In this document: one piece after another, positions 51,920 through 61,026 of the stretch
How positions within the stretch are numbered: position 1 is the first letter of the stretch
How the letters are laid out: each line of letters starts with the position of its first letter
NCBI GenBank assembly: GCA_024691085.1
Contig: JAILNX010000034.1
Span: 38,126 to 102,125 of the forward strand
Direction: 5' to 3'
Source: Clostridiales bacterium
GTDB taxonomy: Bacteria; Bacillota; Clostridia; Christensenellales; CAG-138
Length of the DNA stretch: 64,000 nucleotides
Program-made: the position numbers and the translations under genes
Notes under the pieces: model-generated
What the model saw: the letters and a program-made list of their open reading frames with translations, nothing else
The model's database searches: none
What the model was told of the DNA's origin: nothing

Positions 51920-53623
51920 ATGAAAACGAAAGAGGGAACCAAACCCAGACAGAAGGTCTTTTCGCCGAAACTCTTCTCGTGCTTTAAGGACTATTCGGGA
52001 CAGAAGCTCGTGAACGATATCGTCGCGGGCGTCATCGTCGCGATAATCGCGCTGCCCCTGTCGATAGCCCTCGCGATAGCGTCGGGCGTTTCTCCGGAGC
52101 AGGGTCTTTACACCGCGATAGTCGCCGGCTTCGTGATCGCCTTTTTAGGCGGCAGCCGCGTCAACATCTCCGGCCCGACCGCGGCGTTTGCCGCGATAGT
52201 CGCGGGGATAGTCGCCCAGCACGGGCTTTCGGGACTTATCGTCGCGACGATACTCGCGGGACTTATTCTCATACTCATGGGCGTGTTCCGCATCGGCGGC
52301 CTCATCAAGTACATCCCGATGACCATCACGGTCGGCTTTACCGCGGGCATCGCGGTGACCATCGCGATAGGCCAGCTCAAGGATTTCCTCGGGCTGACCT
52401 ACCCCGCGGGCATGCAGACGATCGAGACGCTGGACAAGCTCAAGGCCGTCGCGCTCTCCCTTAACACGATCAATCTCCACGCGGTCATAGTCGGGCTTAT
52501 CGGCATGGCGATACTGATACTCTTCCCGCTTCTCGGCAAGGTCCTGAAGGGCGGATTCGGCAAGGTCATTTCAAAGATCCCCGCGTCCATAATCGCGGTC
52601 ATCGCGGGCGTTCTGATCGTTTCGTTCACTCCGCTCAAGGTCAACACGATAGGCACGCTCTATCCCGACATCAAGGCCGGCTTCCCCGTGCCGTCGTTCC
52701 CCGCGATAAGCTTCGACACGGTCGTCTCCGTCGCTCCGAGCGCGCTCACGATCGCGATACTCGCCGCCATCGAGAGCCTCCTCTCCTGCGTGGTTTCGGA
52801 CGGCATGATCGGCGACAGGCATAACTCGAACACGGAGCTCATCGCCCTCGGCATAGGCAATATCGCCTCCGGCATATTCGGCGGCATACCCGCGACCGGC
52901 GCTATTGCGAGGACTGCGGCGAACGTGAAAAACGGCGGCCGCTCGCCCGTAAGCGGCATGGTGCACGCGATCGTGCTCCTTCTGTTCCTCGTCGTGCTGA
53001 TGCCCCTCGCGAAGCTGATCCCGATGCCGATAATCGCCGCGATACTGTTCATGGTCGCGTACAATATGAGCGAGTGGCGGCATTTTGTACATATCATCAA
53101 GACCGCTCCGAAGAGCGATATCATAGTCATGATTCTGACCTTCGTGCTAACGGTCGTATTCGACCTCGTCGTCGCGATAATCGCGGGGCTCCTCCTTGCG
53201 TTCGTGCTCTTCATGAAGCGCATGAGCGACGTTTCGAGCGTGCGCCGCTGGGACGCGAACGACGGCGACAGGAAGGCGAAGAAGATCCCCGAGGGCACCG
53301 TCGTCTACGAGTATTCCGGCCCCATGTTCTTCGCGGGCTCCGATAAGATACTCGACTGTCTCGCGGCAGACGGCGCGAAGACCGTGATACTCCGCATGGG
53401 CAAGGTCGACGCGCTCGACGCCACCGCAATGCGGAACCTCGAAACACTCAATTCCTCGCTTAAGGAGAAGGGTGTAAGGCTCGTCTTCTCCCACGTAAGG
53501 CAGCAGCCGCTGTCCGTTATGAAGAGGGCGGGCTTCATCGACAAGGTCGGGGAGGGCAACTTCTTCGGCGACATCGACGACGCGCTCGAATCCGCGGAAA
53601 CTTGGACGCCGGACGACGATTAA
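51920..53623 (+). CDS. SulP-family anion transporter with STAS domain
   Basis: 567 aa. Residues about 25-420 are the membrane domain of SulP/SLC26 type ('DIVAGVIVAIIALPLSIALAIASGVSPEQGLYTAIVAGF', 'SGPTAAFAAIVAGI', 'ELIALGIGNIASGIFGGIPATGAIARTAANVKNGGRSPVSGMVHA'). Residues about 450-555 are the cytoplasmic STAS domain ('VYEYSGPMFFAGSDKI', 'GKVDALDATAMRNLE'). It carries sulfate, bicarbonate or a dicarboxylate; the anion is not evident. Confidence 0.95.
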   Translation: MKTKEGTKPRQKVFSPKLFSCFKDYSGQKLVNDIVAGVIVAIIALPLSIALAIASGVSPEQGLYTAIVAGFVIAFLGGSRVNISGPTAAFAAIVAGIVAQHGLSGLIVATILAGLILILMGVFRIGGLIKYIPMTITVGFTAGIAVTIAIGQLKDFLGLTYPAGMQTIETLDKLKAVALSLNTINLHAVIVGLIGMAILILFPLLGKVLKGGFGKVISKIPASIIAVIAGVLIVSFTPLKVNTIGTLYPDIKAGFPVPSFPAISFDTVVSVAPSALTIAILAAIESLLSCVVSDGMIGDRHNSNTELIALGIGNIASGIFGGIPATGAIARTAANVKNGGRSPVSGMVHAIVLLLFLVVLMPLAKLIPMPIIAAILFMVAYNMSEWRHFVHIIKTAPKSDIIVMILTFVLTVVFDLVVAIIAGLLLAFVLFMKRMSDVSSVRRWDANDGDRKAKKIPEGTVVYEYSGPMFFAGSDKILDCLAADGAKTVILRMGKVDALDATAMRNLETLNSSLKEKGVRLVFSHVRQQPLSVMKRAGFIDKVGEGNFFGDIDDALESAETWTPDDD

Positions 53624-53628
53624 AAAAG

Positions 53629-53676
53629 TAGACAATATATTACTTGTGTGCTATAATACAATCGGAGCTGTATAAT
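53629..53676 (+). promoter_or_regulatory. Tandem promoter region of the glycogen operon
   Basis: TAGACA (53629-53634), 17 bp, TATAAT (53652-53657). A second TATAAT is at 53671-53676. The leader holds CCGAAAA-N5-TTTTCGG (53713-53731) just upstream of the ribosome binding site AAGGAA. Confidence 0.7.
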
Positions 53677-53744
53677 AGCACATTTTTTTCACGCTCGATC
53701 CGTGCTGACAGCCCGAAAACGGTATTTTCGGAGCAAGGAAACAT

Positions 53745-55565
53745 ATGGGATCTTCAGGCATTTCTTCTGTTTTGATCGATAACGAAGCCGTCCGCGGCGA
53801 GCTTCGCGCCTTCCTCGAAGGCAGGAGCTGCGAGGCGTACAAGGTGCTCGGCCCGCACCGCGTGTGGGGCGACGAGTGGCTGTTCCGCGTATTCGCGCCA
53901 AACGCAAAAAAAGTAATGCTCACAGGCGATTTCAACGACTGGCAGGGGGAGGAGATGCACTTCGTCCCCGAGTTCGGCGTGTGGGAGACGCGCAGGTGTG
54001 TGCGCATCGGCGAGCGGTATAAGTACGCCGTGACGGGCGCGGATTCGTGGACGAAGCTTAAAAGCGATCCCTTCTCTGTCAGGAACGAGCTCCGTCCCGG
54101 CAGCGCTAGCGTCGTCTGGGACGCAGAGTTTTCTTATAGATGCGACGGCGAACGCCGCCTTGCCTACGATAAACCCGTATCGATATACGAGGTGCATCTC
54201 GGCTCGTGGGAGAAGGGACTGAACTTCATCGGCGCCTCGACCGCGCTCGTCGACTACGCCGCGGATATGGGCTATACCGCGATAGAGCTCATGCCGATAA
54301 CCGAGCATCTTCTGGACGACTGCTGGGGTTATCAGTCGAGCGGAGCTTACGCGATAACCGCGCGCTACGGCACACCGCAGGAGCTCAGGGTGTTTGTCGA
54401 AAGAGCGCATATGAAGGGACTGGCGGTAATAATCGACTGGGTCCCCGCACATTTTGTAAAGGACGACTGCGGCTTAAGGCTCTTCGACGGCACGCCGCTT
54501 TTCGAGTCCTCCGATCCCCTGCGCGCGGAAATGCCGCTCTGGGGCACGCTTTTATACGATTACGACAAGCCCTTCGTAAGGAGCTATCTTACGTCGAACG
54601 CCCTGTATCTTATCGAGAACTTCGGTATCGACGGCATACGAGTCGACGCGGTCTCCGCGATGCTCTACCTTGATTTCTGCAAGGGCGAGTGGCGGCCGAA
54701 CTTCGACGGCTCGAACAGGAACTACGCCGCGGAGAACTTCCTGAAGGAGCTCAACAGGCTCGTTCACGAGCGCACGAACGCGGTCATGATCGCCGAGGAA
54801 TCGAGCGCGTATCCGCACGTTACGGGCGACGAGGGCTTGAAGTTCGACTACAAGTGGAACATGGGCTTCATGAACGATACGCTCTCATACTTCGAGTATG
54901 ACAGCGTATACAGAAAATACCACCAGGATAAGCTGACCTTCCCGATGGCGTACGCTTTCTCCGAGAAGTACATACTGCCCTTCTCGCACGACGAGGTGGT
55001 CTACGGCAAGCATTCGCTCATCGGCAGGATGCACGGCAATTACGAGGCGCAGTTCGCGCAGCTCAGGCTCCTCCTCGCGTACAGGTTCGCCTTCCCGGGG
55101 AAGAAGCTGGAGTTCATGGGCAGCGAGTTCGGTCAGTACAGCGAATGGGATTTCAAGCGCTCGCTCGAATGGTTCATGCTCGATTACAAGGAGCACCGCG
55201 CCATGCAGAGATTTGCGAAAGCTATGAACTTCTTCTACCGCGAAAACAGCGCCCTGCACGACGATTTCTCCGCGTGGGAGGGCTACCGCTGGCTCGCACT
55301 CGACGACGCGGAGCACTCCGTCATCTCGTTCAGAAGGAGAAATCCGAAGACGGGCGATGGGCTGATCGCGGTATTCAACTTCACTCCCGGCGAACACGGG
55401 GAGTACGGCATAAGCCTCGATCCTATCAAGGACGAGATAGGGGACAGGACGTCCCTTCCCTGCGTGTTCTCCACGCATAACCGCATCGGCACGGAGGCGC
55501 CCATAAGGAACGGTATGCTGTTCCTGCCGGTCTACGGCTACGAGGGAGCTTTCTATAAAATCTGA
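53745..55565 (+). CDS. glgB: 1,4-alpha-glucan branching enzyme
   Basis: 606 aa. GH13 enzyme that makes alpha-1,6 branches in glycogen. N-terminal CBM48-like domain (about 30-130, 'VFAPNAKKVMLTGDFNDW'), then the catalytic barrel: 'DWVPAHF' near 231, nucleophile Asp301 in 'GIRVDAVSAMLY', acid Glu351 in 'IAEESSAYP', and 'FSHDEVVYGK' with the third Asp. C-terminal all-beta domain ends 'LFLPVYGYEGAFYKI'. It is shorter than the E. coli enzyme, lacking the extra N1 module. First gene of the operon. Confidence 0.96.
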   Translation: MGSSGISSVLIDNEAVRGELRAFLEGRSCEAYKVLGPHRVWGDEWLFRVFAPNAKKVMLTGDFNDWQGEEMHFVPEFGVWETRRCVRIGERYKYAVTGADSWTKLKSDPFSVRNELRPGSASVVWDAEFSYRCDGERRLAYDKPVSIYEVHLGSWEKGLNFIGASTALVDYAADMGYTAIELMPITEHLLDDCWGYQSSGAYAITARYGTPQELRVFVERAHMKGLAVIIDWVPAHFVKDDCGLRLFDGTPLFESSDPLRAEMPLWGTLLYDYDKPFVRSYLTSNALYLIENFGIDGIRVDAVSAMLYLDFCKGEWRPNFDGSNRNYAAENFLKELNRLVHERTNAVMIAEESSAYPHVTGDEGLKFDYKWNMGFMNDTLSYFEYDSVYRKYHQDKLTFPMAYAFSEKYILPFSHDEVVYGKHSLIGRMHGNYEAQFAQLRLLLAYRFAFPGKKLEFMGSEFGQYSEWDFKRSLEWFMLDYKEHRAMQRFAKAMNFFYRENSALHDDFSAWEGYRWLALDDAEHSVISFRRRNPKTGDGLIAVFNFTPGEHGEYGISLDPIKDEIGDRTSLPCVFSTHNRIGTEAPIRNGMLFLPVYGYEGAFYKI

Positions 55566-55603
55566 ATCCATAAAGCAAGAAATAACCAACAGGGGGTAGG
55601 AAA

Positions 55604-56806
55604 ATGCCAAAGAAGAAGATCATTGCCATGCTGCTTGCGGGCGGACAGGGCTCGAGGCTCGGCGTGCTCACGAAGAGCATGGCGAAGCCCGCGGTCCCGT
55701 TCGGAGGGAAGTACAGGATAATCGACTTCCCGCTCTCGAACTGCGTCAATTCCGACATCGACACGGTCGGTGTGCTCACGCAGTATGAGCCGCTCGCGCT
55801 GAACTCGTATCTCGGTTCCGGTCAGCCCTGGGACCTTGACCGTATGAACGGCGGCGTTTTCGTGCTGCCTCCCTACGTATCGGGCTCCGAGGGCCAGTGG
55901 TACAGCGGGACCGCGAACGCCATCTATCAGAATATCCAGTTCATCGACCAGTACGATCCCGAGTACGTGCTCATACTCTCGGGCGATCATATCTACAAGA
56001 TGGACTATTCGAAGATGCTCAAGTTCCATGAAAAGAAGCAGGCCGACGCGACCATCGCCGTGCTGACCGTTCCTATGGAGGAGGCTTCGCGCTTCGGCAT
56101 TATGAAAGCCGATGCGGACGACAGGATAATCGACTTTGAGGAAAAGCCGAAGCATCCCAAGTCCAACAAGGCCTCGATGGGCATCTACATTTTTAACTGG
56201 CGCACGCTGCGTCCGTATCTCGTTCAGGACGAGGCGGACAAGTCGAGCGAGCACGACTTCGGCAAGAACATAATCCCGAAGCTCCTTTCGGACGGCGCGG
56301 GGCTCTACGCGTGGAGCTTCTCGGGCTACTGGAAGGACGTCGGAACGATAAAGAGCCTCTGGGAGGCGAACATGGACCTTATCGGCAAGACGCCCGAGTT
56401 CAGGCTCGCCGATAAGGACTGGCGCATCTATTCCAAGTCGCAGGCCATGCCGCCCCACTACATCGGCACCGACGCCCGTGTGAAAAACTCCCTCGTGTCC
56501 GAGGGCTGCGTCGTTTACGGCAGCGTCGAAACGAGCGTGCTCTTCACCGGCGCGCATATCGGTAAAGGCGCGGTCGTCAAGAATTCGATCGTCATGCCGA
56601 ACGCCGTGATCGGCGACGGCGCCGTCATCAACAAGGCGATAATCGGCGAGGGCGCAGTCATCGGCGCGAACGCGAAGATCGGCGACGAACGGCTTCCCGA
56701 GGACGGCGAGTACGATACGAAGCTCACCGGCGACATCACCCTCGTCGCCAATACCGTGACCGTGCCCGCGGATAAGCGCGTACCCGTAGGCATGATAGTC
56801 AAGTGA
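55604..56806 (+). CDS. glgC: Glucose-1-phosphate adenylyltransferase
   Basis: 400 aa. Makes ADP-glucose from glucose-1-phosphate and ATP, the committed step of glycogen synthesis. Nucleotide-binding '[38 protein letters not shown]' at 10-47, '[12 protein letters not shown]' near 125, and a C-terminal left-handed beta-helix ('[30 protein letters not shown]'). Pairs with GlgD in Bacillota. AGGGGGTAGG precedes the start. Confidence 0.97.
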   Translation: MPKKKIIAMLLAGGQGSRLGVLTKSMAKPAVPFGGKYRIIDFPLSNCVNSDIDTVGVLTQYEPLALNSYLGSGQPWDLDRMNGGVFVLPPYVSGSEGQWYSGTANAIYQNIQFIDQYDPEYVLILSGDHIYKMDYSKMLKFHEKKQADATIAVLTVPMEEASRFGIMKADADDRIIDFEEKPKHPKSNKASMGIYIFNWRTLRPYLVQDEADKSSEHDFGKNIIPKLLSDGAGLYAWSFSGYWKDVGTIKSLWEANMDLIGKTPEFRLADKDWRIYSKSQAMPPHYIGTDARVKNSLVSEGCVVYGSVETSVLFTGAHIGKGAVVKNSIVMPNAVIGDGAVINKAIIGEGAVIGANAKIGDERLPEDGEYDTKLTGDITLVANTVTVPADKRVPVGMIVK

Positions 56807-56822
56807 CGGAAAGGAAGATATT

Positions 56823-57944
56823 ATGGAAAACGCATTCGGCTTGATCTATACCGGCGACGCTAGCATGGAGCTCCGCGAGCTGACCTTCTCCCGTTCCGTT
56901 GCGGCGGTGCCCTTCGGCGGCAGATACCGTTCGATCGACTTCATGCTGTCGAACCTCGTCAATACCGGCATCTACAACGTCGGCATAATCGCCCAGAGGA
57001 ACTATCACTCCCTCATGGACCACCTCGAGAGCGGCAAGGAGTGGGATCTTCACAGGAAGCGCGACGGCCTCTTTATACTGCCGCCCTTCGTGACGCACGA
57101 CAATACCGGCGTATATAAGGGAACGGTCGACGCGATCCGCTCCTGCATGGGCTATATAAGGCGCTCGTCCCAGCGCTACGTCGTGCTCATGGGCAGCCAC
57201 ACCATCTACAACACCACATTCAACGACATGATAAAAAAGCACGAGGAATCCGGAGCGGACATCACCGTGCTGTATAACGTCGAGGAGAACTACGACCTGA
57301 GCGAACAGTACGACGATCTGAGGCTTAAGTTCGACGCTAACGGCCGCGTGACGGACCTTGCCATCAATCCCAGGGACAGCGAGTCGAAGTTCTGCAGCTG
57401 CGACGCGTTCGTAATGGAAAAGACGCTGCTCGAGTACCTCGTCGAGGACGCGTACGCCCACGCGCGCTACGACTTCACCAACGACGTGCTGGTGAGGAAC
57501 GTTAAGACGCTCAACGTAAGGGGCTATGAGTACAAGGGCTACGTCGCGAGGCTCAACTCGATCAACGCCTATTACCGCCACAACATGGCGCTCCTCGACA
57601 AGGCTGTGACGAAGGATCTGTTCAGCCACGACCATCCCATCTATACCAAGGTCAAGGACGAGTTCCCCGCGAGCTACGTGGGCGACGGCCGTGCGGTCAA
57701 TTCGATCGTCGCGGACGGCTGCGTGATCGAGGGCACCGTCGAGAACAGCATACTGTTCCGCGGCGTCAAGATCGGGCGCGGCGCCGTTGTCAAAAACAGC
57801 ATAATCATGCAGGCTGCCGAGATCGGCGAGAACGCTTCCCTCAACTGCGTGATACTCGACAAGGGCGTTGCGGTCGGGAACAACAGGACGCTCTCCGGGT
57901 ACGGAACGTATCCCGTAGTACTCAGGAAGGGCACAAAAATCTGA
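56823..57944 (+). CDS. glgD: GlgD regulatory subunit of ADP-glucose pyrophosphorylase
   Basis: 373 aa, homologous to GlgC but without the catalytic 'GGxGxRL' loop: residues 8-35 read 'IYTGDASMELRELTFSRSVAAVPFGGRYRSIDF'-like, so it is probably inactive alone and raises GlgC activity in a GlgC-GlgD complex, as known from Bacillus and Clostridia. The beta-helix end is kept ('[35 protein letters not shown]'). It lies 16 bp after glgC. Confidence 0.95.
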   Translation: MENAFGLIYTGDASMELRELTFSRSVAAVPFGGRYRSIDFMLSNLVNTGIYNVGIIAQRNYHSLMDHLESGKEWDLHRKRDGLFILPPFVTHDNTGVYKGTVDAIRSCMGYIRRSSQRYVVLMGSHTIYNTTFNDMIKKHEESGADITVLYNVEENYDLSEQYDDLRLKFDANGRVTDLAINPRDSESKFCSCDAFVMEKTLLEYLVEDAYAHARYDFTNDVLVRNVKTLNVRGYEYKGYVARLNSINAYYRHNMALLDKAVTKDLFSHDHPIYTKVKDEFPASYVGDGRAVNSIVADGCVIEGTVENSILFRGVKIGRGAVVKNSIIMQAAEIGENASLNCVILDKGVAVGNNRTLSGYGTYPVVLRKGTKI

Positions 57945-57991
57945 CGAAGGAGAGGGAGGGGCGTTCGCGTCCTCTTACCGAAAGGATCACC

Positions 57992-59416
57992 ATGAAAATA
58001 CTTTTTGCAGCATCGGAATGTCTGCCGTTCATCAAGACGGGCGGGCTCGCGGACGTCGCGGGCACCCTGCCGAAGGCGATACAGGAGCTTAAGAGCGGCG
58101 ACGAAGTCCGTGTGATACTCCCGAAGTTCAAGCGCATACCCGAGAAATACAGGTTCAATATGCGCCACGTCTTCGACACATATATCGCGCTCGGCTGGAG
58201 GAATCAGTACCTCGGGATCGACGAGTACGTGCTCGACGGCGTGACCTATTGGTTCGTCGACAACGAGTTCTATTTCGGCAGTGATTACGTTTACGGCTAC
58301 GGAGACTTCGAGACGGAGCGCTTCTGCTTCTTCTGCAAGGCCGTCATGGAGAGCCTTAAACGCCTCGATTTCATTCCCGACGTGATCCACGCGAACGACT
58401 GGCAGACGGGCTATATCCCCCTTTTAGTGCATCAGTATGCGAAGCGCCCCGATTATTCCGGCATCCGCACCGTGTTCACGATCCATAACCTGAAGTTCCA
58501 GGGCTGGGGCAGGCGCGACCTCGTCGACGATCTCCTCTCCCTCGGGCAGGAGGCGCTCGACCGCATCGAATACGGCGGCGGCGCGTCCGCGATGAAGGCG
58601 GGGCTCATGTACGCAAACAAGATCACCACGGTAAGCCCGACCTACGCGAGGGAGATACTCTCCCCCGAATACGGCGAAACGCTCGACTGCGTGCTCCGCG
58701 ACAGGGCGGGCGACCTCGTCGGGATACTTAACGGCATCTCGAACACGCTCTACGATCCCGCGAAGGATAAGAACCTCGCCGAAAACTATACGGCGGAGGA
58801 CCTTAAGGGAAGAGCCGCGTGCAAGCTCGCGCTGCTTAAGGAGCTCGGGCTCGAGGAGGACGCGGATAAGCCTCTCTTCGCGGTCATATCAAGGCTCACC
58901 GACCAGAAGGGCATGGACATGGTGCTCGGCATACTGCCGGAGCTTCTGGGAAAAGGCGCTCAGATGGTCGTCCTCGGCATGGGCGACGGGAAATACGAGG
59001 GCGCGTTCAGACATTACGACTGGACGAGTCCGAACTTCGTTTTCCGCGCGGAGATGAACGACGCGCTCGCCAGAAGGATATACGCCGGCGCGGATATCTT
59101 CCTGATGCCGTCTGCGTTCGAGCCCTGCGGACTGTCGCAGCTCCTGGCGCTCCGCTACGGCGCGATACCCCTCGTCCGCGAAACGGGCGGCCTCGCCGAT
59201 ACCGTGCAGGCCTTCAACAAATATGACAAGACCGGCAACGGCTTCAGCTACGGAGGCAGGGAGTTCGGCTCCTTCCGCGACGTCGTGTATCTCGCGCTCG
59301 ACACCTATTACGATAAACCCGAATGGAACGCCCTCGTAAAGCGGGCGATGAAGTCGGACTACGACTGGAAGGTCAGCGCGGGAAGATACCTCGACCTGTA
59401 CAGAAGCATAATGTAA
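57992..59416 (+). CDS. glgA: Glycogen synthase (ADP-glucose)
   Basis: 474 aa. GT5 enzyme adding glucose from ADP-glucose to the glycogen chain. ADP-glucose binding KTGGLADV at 15-22, 'VIHANDWQTGYIPLL' near 130, the second KTGGL-like loop 'RETGGLADTVQAF', and 'FEPCGLSQLLALRYGAIPLVRETGG' in the C-terminal domain. Last gene of the operon; no glycogen phosphorylase follows, so breakdown genes must lie elsewhere. Confidence 0.97.
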   Translation: MKILFAASECLPFIKTGGLADVAGTLPKAIQELKSGDEVRVILPKFKRIPEKYRFNMRHVFDTYIALGWRNQYLGIDEYVLDGVTYWFVDNEFYFGSDYVYGYGDFETERFCFFCKAVMESLKRLDFIPDVIHANDWQTGYIPLLVHQYAKRPDYSGIRTVFTIHNLKFQGWGRRDLVDDLLSLGQEALDRIEYGGGASAMKAGLMYANKITTVSPTYAREILSPEYGETLDCVLRDRAGDLVGILNGISNTLYDPAKDKNLAENYTAEDLKGRAACKLALLKELGLEEDADKPLFAVISRLTDQKGMDMVLGILPELLGKGAQMVVLGMGDGKYEGAFRHYDWTSPNFVFRAEMNDALARRIYAGADIFLMPSAFEPCGLSQLLALRYGAIPLVRETGGLADTVQAFNKYDKTGNGFSYGGREFGSFRDVVYLALDTYYDKPEWNALVKRAMKSDYDWKVSAGRYLDLYRSIM

Positions 59417-59431
59417 GCAATAACAATACAA

Positions 59432-59460
59432 AAAACTCCGCGATCCTCGCGGAGTTTTTT
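59432..59460. terminator. Terminator shared by glgA and the M32 gene
   Basis: ACTCCGCG-ATCCT-CGCGGAGT with A5 before and six T after. Confidence 0.9.
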
Positions 59461-59470
59461 ATTGTTTCCT

Positions 59471-60973
59471 TTATTCTATTCCGTACAGTTTTCCGAACTT
59501 TTCCTTCAGATAATTGACGTAATAGTCGGGATCGAAGTCCTCGCCGGTGGAGAGGCGCAAAAGCTCGGCTGGCTTCTTCAGCTGGCCGTACTTGTGGATG
59601 TGCTCGCGGAGCCAATCCGTGATGACGGATATCCTGCCCTCGGAAACGAGCTTATCCACATAAAGCTCCCTCTTCATTGCGGCGAGTATCTGCGCGCCGT
59701 AGGCGGAGCCCAGCGAATAGGACGGGAAATAGCCGAAGCTGCCGCCCGACCAGTGCGAATCCTGGAGGCACCCTTCCTTGTCGTTCGGAACGTCGACGCC
59801 GAGATATTCCTTGTAGAGCCTGTTCCATTCCGCGGGAAGATCCTTCGTGTCGAGCTCGCCGTGCATGAGCTTCTTCTCGATCTCGTACCTGATCAGCACG
59901 TGGAGCGAATAGGTCAGCTCGTCCGCCTCCGTCCTTACAAGCGAAGGCTCGGCGCGGTTGACGCCCCTATAGAACGCATCGGGAGTCACGTCCGCGAACT
60001 CGTCGGGGAAGAGCTCCTTTATGACGGGGAACACGAGGTCGGTGAACGCGCGGGAGCGGCCGAGAAGGTTCTCATAGAAGCGGGACTGGGACTCGTGCAT
60101 GCCGCAGGAGGCGCCGCCCGAAAGATCGGAATCGGAGATCTCGTCGCTGTTGCCCATCTCGTATATCGCGTGGCCGCCTTCGTGGATGACGGAATACATG
60201 CTCGATTCGAGCGCGTCCTCGTAATAATGCGTGGTGATGCGGACGTCGTGCTTGTTGAAGCCTTGGGTGAACGGGTGCTCGGTCTCGCCTATCGCGCAGT
60301 CGCCGCGGTCGATGCCCATTATCTCCATCAGCTTATCGGAAAGGATGCGCTGCTTCCACGCGGGGAAATGCTTGTGCAGGAACGAATTGTCCGGCTGATC
60401 CTTCTCCCGGATCTTATGGATGAGCGGCACGAGCCCGGCCTTGATCTTATCGAAATACTTATCGAGCACGTCCTGAGTGAACCCCTCCTCGAACTCGTTC
60501 AGCCAGTAATCGTAGGGATCCGTTTCGGGCGCGGCGTATTTCGCGAAGCGCACGGTGAAATCGACCAGCTTTTTAAGGTGCGGCTCGAACATGGCGTAAT
60601 CGCTCTTTACCTTGGCCTCGTGCCATACGTTCGAGGCCTCAGCCTGCACGCGCTGATATTCGACCCACTCGTCGATGGGGATGTTCCTCAGAAGGCGCAG
60701 ACCCTTCTGCACCTCCTCGACCTCGCGGCGGGTGATCTCGTCAAGCTCGTCTGCGTGCGCGGTGAGGAAGTCGAGCACCTCGAACACCTCTTCGTTGACG
60801 GAGAGCTTGTAGGTGACCTCGGAGAGCGCGGCGATCGTGTCGCCGAAGCCCGCCGACGCATTCTTCGGCGCGGCGGTCTCGATGTCGTAATACATAACGC
60901 CCATGGCGTGATCGTAAGCGTCCAAAAGCTTTATCCTTTCCTTGAACGCCTGTTTGGCTTCGTTAAGTTCCAT
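59471..60973 (-). CDS. Carboxypeptidase Taq (M32 metallopeptidase)
   Basis: 500 aa from the ATG at 60973, which has GGAGGT upstream. Almost all-helical zinc carboxypeptidase removing C-terminal residues from peptides in the cytoplasm. Active-site HEGGH at 264-268 and the zinc-ligand motif HESQSR at 293-298 (Glu294) match the family. Length is normal. With PepV it adds to a peptide-utilising profile. Confidence 0.96.
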   Translation of the reverse strand: MELNEAKQAFKERIKLLDAYDHAMGVMYYDIETAAPKNASAGFGDTIAALSEVTYKLSVNEEVFEVLDFLTAHADELDEITRREVEEVQKGLRLLRNIPIDEWVEYQRVQAEASNVWHEAKVKSDYAMFEPHLKKLVDFTVRFAKYAAPETDPYDYWLNEFEEGFTQDVLDKYFDKIKAGLVPLIHKIREKDQPDNSFLHKHFPAWKQRILSDKLMEIMGIDRGDCAIGETEHPFTQGFNKHDVRITTHYYEDALESSMYSVIHEGGHAIYEMGNSDEISDSDLSGGASCGMHESQSRFYENLLGRSRAFTDLVFPVIKELFPDEFADVTPDAFYRGVNRAEPSLVRTEADELTYSLHVLIRYEIEKKLMHGELDTKDLPAEWNRLYKEYLGVDVPNDKEGCLQDSHWSGGSFGYFPSYSLGSAYGAQILAAMKRELYVDKLVSEGRISVITDWLREHIHKYGQLKKPAELLRLSTGEDFDPDYYVNYLKEKFGKLYGIE

Positions 60974-61026
60974 AGATTTACCTCCGTTATTTTTGCATAA
61001 TATTATAGTTAAATTGCCGGTATGTG

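Noticed and set aside
59462-61000. 512-codon plus-strand frame opposite the M32 carboxypeptidase
   Set aside because: The minus-strand gene has HEGGH and HESQSR motifs; the plus-strand frame has no family features.
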